Shown here: positions 33,652 through 43,860 of the stretch, one piece after another
How positions within the stretch are numbered: position 1 is the first letter of the stretch
How the letters are laid out: every line of letters starts with the position of its first letter
NCBI RefSeq assembly: GCF_963678635.1
Contig: NC_087067.1
Coordinates: 23,445,547 to 23,509,546, forward strand
DNA length: 64,000 bases
DNA from: Symsagittifera roscoffensis
Lineage: Eukaryota > Xenacoelomorpha > Acoela > Convolutidae
Reading direction: 5' to 3'
Notes under the pieces: model-generated
What the model saw: the letters and a program-made list of their open reading frames with translations, nothing else
What the model was told of the DNA's origin: nothing
Database searches by the model: none
Position numbers and translations under genes: made by a program

Positions 33652-33884
33652 CGTTCAGATCCTTTCACACCTCGCAGAAAAATTGATATTAATAATTTGA
33701 AAAAAAAATTTTGTTGTATTTTTGAAAAACTATGGTCGGAACATTCTGTGCTACTTGCATAGTAACCGGCTATCCTTATTTAGAAGATTCTATTAGTTTT
33801 TTTGTCGCGCTACGATATGTTTGGATCATGTGAAAGTTCTCCACTAAATCAAGTTAGGGAAGTGATACGTTGACTTGGAGCAAA

Positions 33885-34010
33885 TCAACAGTGCCGAAGT
33901 ACAACAGTGCCAAAAATGAAAAAGTGTTCAACAGTGCCGAAAATTGATGATGTTCGGCACTGTTGAACAATGACTTCATTTTCGGCACCTTTGTACTTAG
34001 GCACTGTTGA
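33885..34010. repeat. Fold-back hairpin element, copy 1
   Basis: A near-perfect inverted repeat of about 126 bp. From outside in, each arm reads tcaacagtgccgaagtac, then an agtgccaaaaatga-like block, then GTTCAACAGTGCCGAA. The inner 16-base stems are exact complements around an 11-base loop (aattgatgatg). Such DNA can extrude as a cruciform. It is 14 bases from copy 2 and shares all modules with it. Confidence 0.9.
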
Positions 34011-34024
34011 AGGCCCCTCTAAGG

Positions 34025-34159
34025 GCAACACAACAGAGCCGAAGCAGATCAGTGCCAAAAATAAATTTACTGTTCAACAGTGCCGAAAATAACCAACTTT
34101 CGGCACTGTTGAACACTCTTTCATTTTCGGCACTGCTGTACTTCGGTATTGTTGAACGC
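34025..34159. repeat. Fold-back hairpin element, copy 2
   Basis: Same layout as copy 1: outer aacacaacagagccgaag against the complement of cttcggtattgttgaacgc, the middle agtgccaaaaat block, and inner gttcaacagtgccgaaa stems around a short aataaccaac loop. Divergence between arms is greater in the outer third. Confidence 0.9.
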
Positions 34160-36565
34160 TTTAATTCACTTGGCTATAATATCAGTCAACCAATGATAGC
34201 ACTAATTAACATCATAACTTTCCGCAAATCAGATTTGACATAGTTCATTGCTCATAGCACTGCTTGAATTTGCCATTTATTTTTATGGGTGAGAATGCTC
34301 ACATGGTCTATTCAGGGGGTAGATTGTTCAAATGGGCCGTATTTTCTACTGAGATCCGTATCCGAATAAAACCAATAAAATAATCTATGCTTGAGCGCTG
34401 AGCTTCTTTATGCCACATTCAAAGGATTATAAATTTGATCACCGCATCCGTTTTCTTCTAGTATAGCTCACAAACTTAAATTGAACTTGACAGAAAAATG
34501 ATATTTCGCATTGAACAAAAGAATTTTTGCTTTTTTCTCCTTATATTCCAGGTGATTTGAACTTTTATCTATATTCTACGATTGTATAACTTTGAACCTT
34601 TTTATTTAATGGTTTCATCACACATTTTTCTCCGTTTTTTTTATTATTTCAAAAAAGGCGATTTGTTTCATATCCAAGTCGAGATTTTACAAACAGAAAC
34701 TAATTTCGATTCGGGAGAGTTTTCGATACTATAAATTTAAAGTCAAAGTGATACATCGAATACTAGTGTAAAAATTTGGAGGCTTCGGCTGGATTAACTT
34801 GTCGGTCAAGTGAACTGTAAAACAGATGAACTGTAAGTGAGCCGCTTCATCAGGTCGTAGATTAAGTCTATGAAAACTGAGAAGGGTAATGTTCAACCTA
34901 GCTTAAATAGTCTATAATGTCACAAGAACGCCTTTTCGACTTTCTCCTTTTTTCACCATACAGTGTCAAGGCCTTAACCTCAAACGCAACTGATGCGAAA
35001 CATCACCAGTAAAATCCATTTGTTCATTTTTGTCCTGTCTGAGCGGAAATGGCATGCCTTTCAATATTTCATATCGCTCAATTAAAATTTTCTTAAATTC
35101 AATCCAATTTTGAACACAAACTCATTCATGAATTCTATTATTCTGTTCTATAAAAATTATCATGCAATTTAATTTGTAATAGGAGTTTTATAATAAGCAA
35201 CAAATTTCATATAATTTCATTTTCATCACGATTGTACAATTCATAAAACAGTTTCTGCAATTCATTCCTTATATGTATACCAACAAATTTATAACTGAAT
35301 TCTTTACAAATGCATACTTTAATCATTAAAAATTTATCTCTGAGAACCGTGCTTACTAAAAAGAACTCAAAAATAATCTTGTCATGAATGAAAATTAATT
35401 TTTCCTCCATAAGAAAAACATAAAAATAATCGAATATACAAGATTAAACGCAAGTGTTTTTCCCTGGTAGCTTCCTTTCTTTTTTTTCAGTTCCCACAAT
35501 TCCATTTTTTCTCCAATCATAACTGAAAGAAATAAATTAGCACACTATTTGTTTACCATAGTATTTCATGACTATTTCAGATCAGTTTCCTCAAATCAAT
35601 TTCCCCTGAGCCCCTGAGTTATTTTCAGCCGAAGCAAAAATTTCACGGGTTCGATTTTGGCCAATAAAGATACTAGCTTAAAATTAGCTCGATTACACAT
35701 TTCATTATTTCGCTTTATTTCATTTAACTTTACAAGTTTTCGAAGAAACTCAGATTTTGTATATTTGAATCTTTCACACCATCAATCACGATACATAATT
35801 ATACCAAAGTTCAGCTTTATCAAATTTGACATGATTTTCTGAGCAAAAGATTTCATGGTTGGTTTCTCTAATTAAAAATACTGAACTTGCTTCAGTTTGT
35901 TTTGCTGAGATATTTTCTGTCATTTTTATTGTTTCCCCGTTTTATTTTTATATCAAAAAGCTTCTTTGAGATTGGCAGCTATATTTTTAATTAATTCTTC
36001 AATCCTTTCAAGAAATCCTAAAATCGTCTCATTTGAATATTTGGCTCCCTTTCTTCAAAAGTAGTGTTTATTTTGATCGAAATTTTTCCAGAATTTACAA
36101 CTAGACATCTGAAAACGTTAGGGATTAGAAAGAAGAAACTGCAGACAAAATCATTCTTCTAAGTGTTTAAATAAACTTAATTCTAGACCGTTTTTGGCGC
36201 ATTTGCGTCAACCAGAATTTATTTTTTTGATGTTTGCTATGTATAGCAATGACTGTATTTTATCAATGGTCTTTGGCGCTTTAATTGCATTACGCCAGAC
36301 TTACTTTGATGAGAATTTCTTCAATCAAAAAAGATAAACTAACGTGCAATATTTATTTTCTACATCTGTAAAACAAGTTCACAAATTTCTGAAGGTTTCT
36401 GCTTTGCATCAACAAATCAATTCAGTTTCTCTCAATCAACTCCAACGGGAAAAAAAACGAATACTATTTCGATAAAAAATGAAGAATCTTTTGAAATTAA
36501 TCTTTTGAAGTTCACTTTGCAACTCAATTTATTCTGAAATTTGAACTATTAAAAATTATTATTAG
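34160..36565. other. No feature recognised
   Basis: AT-rich DNA that probably includes the 5' flank and promoter of the GPCR gene. No convincing TATA box or upstream exon can be singled out. Confidence 0.45.
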
Positions 36566-36858
36566 ATGGAATTCAGCTCGCCAGCCCTAAATTTAAGTTC
36601 ATCTGAACTTAATTTGGCTAAAATGAACGACTCTTTTGACCAAGCATCGAATAGCACCATCGATCCAACCAGATGTCAGAGCCATTACGACAACAATTTG
36701 GGCGGCAACACTGGTCAAGTGTTGTTGTTCTTCTTCAAAGCGATCATTGCCCTAATTGGAATGATTGGGAATTACCTGGTTGTTATTGTTTACAAACGAA
36801 AGCGAGATTGTCATCCAAGTGAATTTTTGATTCTATCCATCGCAGTTGTTGAGTCTCA
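36566..36858 (+). CDS. Class A (rhodopsin-like) GPCR, exon with N-terminus, TM1 and start of TM2
   Basis: The exon opens with ATG at 36566; a second ATG at 36623 could also be used. The extracellular tail (about residues 1-50) has N-glycosylation sequons (NDS, NST) and no evident signal peptide. TM1 is about residues 52-73, VLLFFFKAIIALIGMIGNY, with the conserved Asn in GN. A basic intracellular loop follows (YKRKRDCHPSE). TM2 begins with FLILSIAVVE, where Glu holds the usual Asp2.50 place. The reading ends at a ca/GTAAAA donor (36859). This and the exon at 39196 fit a peptide or orphan amine-type receptor in the plasma membrane; the ligand cannot be inferred. A piece encoding the rest of TM2 and the first outer loop is not found. 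Confidence 0.75.
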
Positions 36859-36879
36859 GTAAAATTATAGGCAAGGGAC

Positions 36880-37015
36880 TTTACTTTTGAACGCTAAATT
36901 GGTTAGAAAACCAAATGTTTGAACATTAACTGCTCAGAAACTAATTTTGAACATTAAACTGTTCAGAAATCATCTTTGAACATTCAATTGTTCAATATTA
37001 ACTTTGAATAGTGAA
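36880..37015. repeat. Degenerate tandem repeat in GPCR intron, about 27-bp unit
   Basis: Three to four copies of (t)tttgaacatta-actgttcagaaa, starting right after the GPCR donor. Each unit is itself partly self-complementary (gaacatt/ctgttc). Confidence 0.7.
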
Positions 37016-37642
37016 CTACTTGAAAAAAATTTCAGAAAAAAAAGTAGTTGTCAACTATATACAGGTTTTTATTAATGATAATTAGTACGCGCCCGAAACT
37101 TCAGATAATGAAGAGGGTTTTATACTAGCGGACAAAAATTGAAGAAAAAAAATAGTAATTTGATCGCGGTAGTCTGAAAATTAGCTGCAATTGTCTAAAG
37201 ATATTCGAGGTGTAGTCTTTATACTAATTAAAGTAGTCTGAAATGAGTTGCAATAGTCTGGGCTTAAATGAGACAGCCTGGTCATAAGTCACGGACTTGG
37301 AAGCCACGCATAATCTCAAACAAAATCCGAGAAGCGATATTAAGTAGTAAAGGTTACTTCTTTTTGAGGACTTGATATCAAAATAAGTAGGCTTCAAACT
37401 TCACAACGCAAATCTTTACCCCTAATTTAGACTGTGGGGTTTTGGAAGTTGATAGTTTTGTTGACAAATCATGAGACAATTGTCTTAATTGGGGAAGCTT
37501 GGCCCCAGACTGAGCGTCTTTTTGAGTCTGTTAATCAATGATTCATCACTTCATTATGTTGGTCTGCTAAAAGACTTATGTTTCACTTTTTATTCTACAA
37601 GATTAGTCTGCTTAACAATTGGTCCCCCCGGCTATCCTTATT
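37016..37642. other. GPCR intron DNA, weak repeat
   Basis: Contains a tagtctgaaatgagttgcaatagtctg-type phrase repeated two to three times at 37160-37270. No exon was found. Confidence 0.45.
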
Positions 37643-38162
37643 GTTCCGACTTTCGATGCGAAAGTAACGGAATATTTGTGCTCGGGGTGGGTTTTTTTTT
37701 TCTTCAGACAAATTTCGACTTTTTAACTAGCTGTTTTTGACGGATTTTTTAATATCATTCAAAAGGTATTGTTGTCCTGAGCTCAAATTTGAAAAGATAT
37801 TTCACCGGTGATCATTTTTCTTAAAGTTATGGGGGTTTAAAGATTGCCATTTTGGCCAATTTGGGACAATTAACGCGCGATATACTTCGCGCTATCAACG
37901 CGTAAGCGGAGAGTTAAATCCGTCTTAAAATCGTTCCAAATATGTTGAAAGAAGCTTACTTGCCATAACTGATTTGTTACAAGGAGCTAAATCTATCTTT
38001 TTGTACTTTAAATGGCGTGTGGGGGGATGATTTTCATAAAAAATTTCAAATTTAAAAAATTTTTTTTTTTTATTTTATTACATTTAATTTTTTGTTATTA
38101 CTGCTCCATAAAACCTTAAAATGTTATTACTGCTCCATAAAACCCTAAAAGGCAGTCGGAAC
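37643..38162 (-). mobile_element. Hairpin-ended repeat element inside GPCR intron
   Basis: It is bounded by GTTCCGAC (37643-37650) and its complement GTCGGAAC (38155-38162). Just inside the left end is the hairpin CTTTCG-ATG-CGAAAG (37650-37664). Just outside the right end is caaggcttcgccctg, an almost complete hairpin. Internal landmarks include gtgctcggggtggg, ttaacgcgcgatata, gcgtaagcggagagttaa and ggcgtgtggggggatg. A 29-bp unit (ttattactgctccataaaac...) is doubled at 38093-38150. The sequence matches, in reverse, the modules inside the 55.8-62.1 kb array. There is no open frame of note; it is non-autonomous. Confidence 0.8.
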
Positions 38163-39195
38163 ATTCAAGGCTTCGCCCTGATACGAGCAGTCTTGTTGAA
38201 ATTTGAAATTAATTGATTTAAGTTCCCTCATTATCAACTCTCACAGTTTTATGGGTCATGAAAAATGATTTTATGAAATAGGTGTTTTGCCGTTTTGCCC
38301 ATGGTATAATGCATTAAAAACAATGATTTCATATGAAACTCTTGGGGATTGTTCAAATGTATAACAAAACTGCTAAATAGCAAGAATAAATTGAATTACA
38401 TAAAACATTGAAGATGTTATATTTTAAAAGGCAACGGTCGTGAAAGTCGCTCCGGTCGCGGTTAATTTTTTTTGACCATTTTGGTCGCGGTTAGATATAC
38501 AAATTTTTTTGGTCTATATACAAAAATTTCGTTCTATTTCGGTCTATTTAATTAAATTTAGAATTACAGAAATTAGCTCGCGATCAATTGGAAACACCCA
38601 ATTTTGCGATTTTTCGTAGGTGAGAAATGGTTTAATTGAATTACACTTTCCATCGCTGAAAATTGATTCAGTATTAGAAAATGTATTCAGTAGTAGAAAA
38701 AATTAATTACTAAGTTTCGATCATTTGAAAAAAATTGAAGGACAGCTGCCTAGACGGGGAGCGACAGCGAAGTGCAACATAAATATACAGTTTTCAATCG
38801 GAAGGTCGATGTTTCAAGCCCACCATTATTCTTGCTCCTTCCTCGAAGGCCAGATAATACAGCTCGTGTGTAGCTCGTAGGCGCTGGTTTTCATAGAGCT
38901 TAAAAAACATTTTCTGATTTGCCTAACAAATTTGCTTTGGTTCAATTTTCGTATCTGACAAACTGTTGGCTTACCGAAATTTCATCATAAGAGTTGTAAA
39001 TGTTGTTTTCCGCGTGCAAATGCTTGACAATATCCAAAAGTGGAATAAAATTGAAAATTCATTAATTCTAATTAATAACTGACGCTTAAAAGTTCACAAT
39101 TTTTGATAACGAAAAAACAATAATGATTTTGTACGAAAATTATTCTCGAAAAAAATTGGCTTTCATTCAAAACTAAAGTCCCTTACTCATTGTAG
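38163..39195. other. GPCR intron DNA
   Basis: At 38440-38530 a ggtcgcggtta phrase is repeated. At 38761-38830 a tRNA-like phrase (gaaggtcgatgtttcaagccc) recalls a B box but has no good A box. Otherwise nothing is recognised. Confidence 0.45.
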
Positions 39196-39358
39196 GCTAC
39201 ATTTCCAATGCATCCATCTGCCAATTTTTTGGCTGCTTTGTCAATTCGGCGTCCTACACGTTCACTACTTTTTCGTCTCTCTTTCTCATCTGCGTGATCA
39301 CCGTGAACAGATATGTTGCAATCTGCATGCCACATGACTACACGAAGTACTTCAACAG
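39196..39358 (+). CDS. Class A GPCR, exon with TM3 and the NRY motif
   Basis: A 163-bp exon lies between a tcattgtAG acceptor and a strong acag/GTGAGA donor. The frame reads an outer-loop end with the conserved Cys (NASICQFFG), then TM3 (SYTFTTFSSLFLICVITV), then NRYVAICMPHDYTKYFNR. NRY replaces the common D/ERY that couples TM3 to G proteins. From TM2 of the first exon to this Cys about 15-20 residues are lacking, and the phases do not join directly (2 bases left over against 1 needed). A small exon of length 3n+2 should therefore lie between 36860 and 39190. Later TM helices are not found in this window, so the gene either continues with long introns or is truncated. Confidence 0.78.
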
Positions 39359-39840
39359 GTGAGAAGACATTTCCTTAAATTGCTTTTAACTTGAGGGATG
39401 CGACGGTCGGCCGGGTCTCCTTTTTAGGGTTTGATCCCCTCGCCACCTTAGCTTTCACATATTCTGACTATTTTCTCTACTATCAAATCTGACTACCAAA
39501 TCTTCTTGGTTGATTGGATCTTAAATTTGTCATACCTTATCACAAAAAGTGTCCCAAATGTCGCCAAAATGTAAATTTCAACTTGGATATCATTTCTATT
39601 TTTCAAAGAAACGTTAATTTTTTTGTTCAGAAGGTAAAGCGTGTTTTTGGCTATGAAAAAAAAATCAAATATTGCATCAGAGGGAAATTCTTTACAAATT
39701 ACAAATAAGTATATACTTTAGCGTTCAATTCTTTTTTAATAACGGGGAGGCGATTTGTTGCAAGGTATCATAAGGGAACATAAACAGGATCCGTGAATTG
39801 TAGTTTTAGACATCTTTAAAATACCTCAAGTGCTTTTTTG
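39359..39840. other. Downstream GPCR intron or flank
   Basis: AT-rich DNA with an open frame (39514-39708) lacking GPCR features. Confidence 0.4.
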
Positions 39841-40061
39841 GTTCAGTACGACATAGCCGACGTAAAAAATACCGAAAAATAAAAAACTGTGTTCAAGGGT
39901 GCTAAAAATAGTTTAGAAAATGACTAGTACAATGGTCAAAGCAAACTTGAAATTATTTGATGCAACGACAGAACATATATGAATACATAAATTGTCAGTT
40001 TTTGGCACTCTCGAACACTTTTGATTTTTAGGCACTCTTGTATTTTGGCACTCTTGAACGC
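39841..40061. repeat. Fold-back hairpin element, copy 3 (decayed, larger loop)
   Basis: The right arm tttttggcactctcgaac, ttttaggcactcttg, tattttggcactcttgaac and the left arm gttcagtacgacatagccg, ataccgaaaaat, tgtgttcaagggtgctaaaa have the same three-module order as the pair at 33.9-34.2 kb. The modules are mutated and the loop is about 85 bases. It shows the fold-back is a dispersed family. Confidence 0.7.
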
Positions 40062-40269
40062 CCGGATTATTATTTTTAAAATCTCGATAAATGTGTTTGG
40101 GATTGAACAAAAACAAGATTACGTCTACATGAGTGCACTTTGGAAGGTTTTGATTACACCTTAATTTATTGCGCTTAAGTTTGGTAGGAAAATGTTTGAT
40201 AAAATTTTCTGCAAACAGATTCAGCTTTGAAAAAAAAAATCCAGTCCGAAACAATTTTTAATCAGAAGA
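40062..40269. other. No feature recognised
   Basis: Short AT-rich spacer between the fold-back and the MITE. Confidence 0.4.
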
Positions 40270-40725
40270 TGAGCAACCAGGGGCGGATTAAGGGGGAGGG
40301 GGCGGGGGGCGGACGCCCCCCCCCCCCTTCTCAGGGATTCGACCCCCTGCCGACCCAAAGGGTCCCCCCTTTGATACTTTTTCAGAAATCCATTTTTGGC
40401 CGACCGACCCTAAATTTTTTCTAAAGGCGCCTTTGGCGCCAATATATACTAACTTTGAGGGGGAGCGCGCGCCAAAAAAACGCGACTTTTTTTGTCAAAA
40501 TTTTCCAAAAAGTGCCCAAAAACGGCTTTTTTGACTGTTTTTTTAAAAATTTGCCTGCGGCGCAAAAAATTTAGCCAAAATAGGGGCAAAACAGTAAACA
40601 GTGCTTAGGGAGAGCTCGAAAAATTAATTTGGTCGACCTAAAAAAACAAAAAGGTCAAAATTTTGGAAAATTTTTGAAAATCCGCCCCCCTTCGAGAAAA
40701 TCCTAGATCCGCCCCTGTGAGCAAC
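40270..40725 (+). mobile_element. Complete hAT-like MITE (CAGGGGCGGA family) with 8-bp target duplication
   Basis: The element is 40278-40717 (440 bp), opening CAGGGGCGGATTAAGG and closing CCTAGATCCGCCCCTG. It is flanked by perfect copies of tgagcaac at 40270-40277 and 40718-40725. By eye it is nearly the same as 6428-6859, with different G/C-run lengths and a small aaacagt duplication near 40592. It has no transposase. Together with the other copies it defines an active or recently active family in this genome. Confidence 0.93.
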
Positions 40726-40755
40726 GCAAAGCTACCTTGAATAAGTTTTGTCTTA

Positions 40756-41411
40756 ATAACTTTGGATCAATTGAGCTATCTCCCCCCGTAATGACCAATT
40801 GAGCTATCTCCCCCCCTCCCCCACGCAAAAACAGTGAAACGCTACAAAAATACGTCAGCAAACGCAAGAAGATGGTTGATATGTTCGTAGCACGCAATCA
40901 ATTGGCCGATTCAAGTTTATTTTATATACTTCAAGAGTATCAAGAGTATCGAGAAAAATTTTGAAAAAGAAAAAAAATCAAATTTTATAAAATAAATTCG
41001 ATTCTATAATTTTTTTTGTAAGCTTCTGTTTGGGCGACCATTGCCTCATCAGAAAGCAAATTATCTGGGTTGATGCTCTAGTCTTGGATCTCGATATTAA
41101 GCATTGCTCTCCGCAGCACCTTAATATTGTGTGCAAAACACTTTTCATCCTTTGAGTACAGAAAAAAGTAGCTTTATTTGCCTCAAATTTATTGATTCTT
41201 TTTCACTTTAATTGTAATTTTTGAGCTTTGATATTGTAAATTTTGGCCTTCCTCATTCGTTGGAGAATCTGTTTATGATTTCATATCATCCAAACTATTT
41301 TCAAGTGTTTATAAACATGTCTCAAGAACCTATTGAGCTTTATCCCCCCCCCCTCCCCCCCACCCAAGCGAGAATGGGGGGGGGGAGATTGCTCAATTGA
41401 TCTATAACTTT
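40756..41411. mobile_element. Second MITE family (GGATCAATTGAG ends, poly-C/poly-G), 8-bp target duplication
   Basis: The element is 40764-41403 (640 bp). The left end GGATCAATTGAGCTATCTCC (then a C run) and the complement of the right end, AGATCAATTGAGCAATCTCC, agree at 22 of 24 positions. It is flanked by perfect ataacttt at 40756-40763 and 41404-41411. The terminal phrase occurs again 28 bases inside the left end (gaccaattgagctatctcc at about 40793) and, changed, at 41331 next to a C13 run. The right side can fold: C runs at 41344-41361 face a G run at 41376-41385. No transposase. The 8-bp duplication suggests hAT-type mobilisation. Confidence 0.85.
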
Positions 41412-42203
41412 TTAAAAAAGTGTATCAAAATATCGCAATAAATATAATTTTTAAAAACTGTCCTCAACTCTGTTTTCTGAAGCCAGACGCCTACAGTATA
41501 TAATTTCTACAAAATTTTACTCTTATGACAGAAAAGGGCTGATGTGGTTGTACATGTAGCAAAAAGTGTCCTAGCTTCATTAGCATTGGAAAAACTGAAA
41601 AAAAAAACAGAATTTGAAAAAAATGTGTTTTCTATTTTTAAGTTTTTTCCCCCAAAAATATAGACAATTGTTGTTCAAAGCTGAAAAATTAACTATTCAA
41701 CTGCAACGACTCAAAAAGTATATTAAAATAGTTTTCATTTCATTGCACTTGTAATCAGATATTCACGCTTTTTTTTGATCAGTTTCGCGATGAACTGGAA
41801 TGGATTAAAATTTTTAAGGCCATTTTTTATCCTAACACAAGTTTGTTTTTAAGCCGCACTACCATTGAAAGTGCTATAATATATTATCAATTTTGACACC
41901 CTGTCATCATGTTTTGAAGAAATTGAGAGCTCTTAAAAATTTACATTAGACCAAGAGATCATCCCAACTTTAAGATGGTTCGAAAAAATAGTGTTTTAAA
42001 GTTGAATTTCAGGTCAATTTACCAATTTTGTTCCTTGTAATGTTTCAAAGTTGTTATAACATACCGAAAGAACATGAATTTCACACAAAATTTATTGTCA
42101 AACAATGTTTATTTTGATTATCGAGAGGTCGTCGCAAGTAGACGCTCGTTTTTTGATGAAATAGCAATTTTTTGATGCTTTTCTTGTTCAGTTTACGCGC
42201 TAA
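41412..42203. other. No feature recognised
   Basis: AT-rich DNA without open frames of note. Confidence 0.5.
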
Positions 42204-42240
42204 AATTTGTCCCCTGTCCATCTGAACAATCATTCCAAAC

Positions 42241-42398
42241 AGAATGGGGCGGTTCTATGGCTTCAGAGCAATTTAGTAAAAGGTAAACGAGACCAATTAG
42301 CTTCAAAGCTATTCATAGAAAAATCAAAAGTAATTCACAGTGTTCAACATTTGGCATCGAGACATCAAGAAGATAGGAAAATATATTCTTTATGTTTT
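42241..42398 (+). CDS. Possible exon, unassigned
   Basis: An open stretch follows a caaacAG acceptor at 42240 and runs to a consensus cg/GTAAGT donor. The peptide (for example GAVLWLQSNLVKGKRDQL and KVIHSVQHLASRHQEDRK) is balanced in composition, unlike the surrounding Lys/Phe/Asn-rich noise. It could belong to the upstream GPCR transcript or to another gene, but it does not resemble a transmembrane helix. I do not recognise it. The donor is the best support. Confidence 0.3.
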
Positions 42399-42516
42399 CG
42401 GTAAGTATCAGATTGATAAAATGTTCCTTTGTTACGGTTAATTCTACTTAGTTACAAATAAGATATGTTTAAAAAGTGAATTAATCTCTAAGTTAAAACA
42501 TTAAAAAGTGAGCGGT

Positions 42517-42539
42517 CATTCTCTCCGTCGGAGAGAATG
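42517..42539. repeat. 23-bp perfect palindrome
   Basis: cattctctccg and cggagagaatg are exact complements around one base (t). There is no T run after it, so a terminator role is not suggested. Confidence 0.9.
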
Positions 42540-42914
42540 AAGATAGCAAGGTCAAATCAAGATTAACCAGTTAAGATACTTTAAAGTAATTAGTGAAATA
42601 AAACAAATGGTAAGAATCACAACACAGATAAAAGTAAATACTTCTCATCTGCAAGTATGATTTTTTTTGACTTTTGAAAAAAAATTGGCTGCTTTATTGA
42701 TTTGCTCGGTGTGTTTTTTAATCTAAAATCTTTTCGGTATTTTAACTTAGACAAATTTTGCTATCTATCTGAAAGATGTCTATACTTAACGTGCAAAATA
42801 AAAAAGTTATCATAACTAACTTTCGTTAAAAAATGTTGAGATTATATCGCAAGGCTTAGACGAGCAATAGGAAAACTTAGAATTAAGCCTTTTAACAATT
42901 AAACTTACCTCTGA

Positions 42915-43025
42915 AACTGTCACGGGACAGAGAAGTTGTAACTTTTAGTTTTGAAGTGATGAAATGAATGTCAAGTTGGACCTCAAAGTTGAAGTTTTAT
43001 ATCCCGTGACTGTACCTGATAATGT
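42915..43025. repeat. Small inverted-repeat unit (possible MITE)
   Basis: ctgtcacggga (42917-42927) and tcccgtgactgta (43012-43024) are inverted copies over 9-10 bases, enclosing about 85 bases. No target duplication is clear. Confidence 0.35.
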
Positions 43026-43349
43026 TCGATTTGTAATTTGGAGTTGCAGCAGTTTGATATGCAGCAGTTTGATTTGTTGATTTCCGATTCGTATTGACAT
43101 TTCAAAAAACATTCTATCGAGGCCAAGCAGTGCGCTGCGAACCTTTTAAAAGATCATAGCTGAAGAGCAGTTTAAAATGGAAAACGAGTTTAAAAGGCCA
43201 TATATATTTGTTACTTTTTCTGAAGCTAAAAATACTGTGATTGAATTTCTATTGATTTTTTGCTCCGATTGCTTCAGTTTAAGGGTTTAAAAACTTAATC
43301 GGTAAAACTGAGAAAAAATGAAAGGGCTTCTTTTAAAAGTTTTCGAAAG

Positions 43350-43860
43350 CTCAATTAAAAATTGTTTTTTTTTGCACTAGATTTCGTATATCTGTGGCAT
43401 CAAAAAAGAAGTTTTGGCACTGTTGATTGCAATTTTACTAAGAAAAAACTTCCAACAAAAAAATATATGTTTTTTAAAATTCTAAGAACAAAATTTGATT
43501 TAGAAACAGCACAGTTGTTCTTTTTTTTCATATTACGTCTATTAATATGTGACTGTGACTGAAGTTTCACTGATTTTGAGCTGCATTTGTTTCATTTTTG
43601 GGTTTCAAAAGTTTTATCTGAAAAATTGAAAAAAAAATCATGGCTTGCTTTGAAAGTTTTAGCTTACTGACTTGAGAACTGTTTTTTTTCACAGACCTTT
43701 GGAATCAAAAAAGAGGTTTTGACACTGTTGCTTGTAATTTAACCTAAAAACTGCCAGGAAAAATATATACATAATTTTAAGAAGAAAGTTTGATTTCGAA
43801 ACTACATACTTAATCACTGGTTTTTCTTATTACCTCTTTCTTATTAAGTAAAATCTTATC
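43350..43860. repeat. Old tandem duplication, about 310-bp period
   Basis: Blocks at 43370-43550 and 43680-43850 share gcatcaaaaaagaagttttg/gaatcaaaaaagaggttttg, ggcactgttg/gacactgttg, aaaatatat, ttctaagaacaaaatttgat/ttttaagaagaaagtttgat and gaaac-aca. Many substitutions show it is old. An open frame in the first block (43362-43562) is not kept in the second. Confidence 0.6.

Noticed and set aside
38761-38835. Second tRNA-like unit (gaaggtcgatgtttcaagccc)
   Set aside because: B-box-like phrase is present but no A box at the right distance and no cloverleaf could be drawn.
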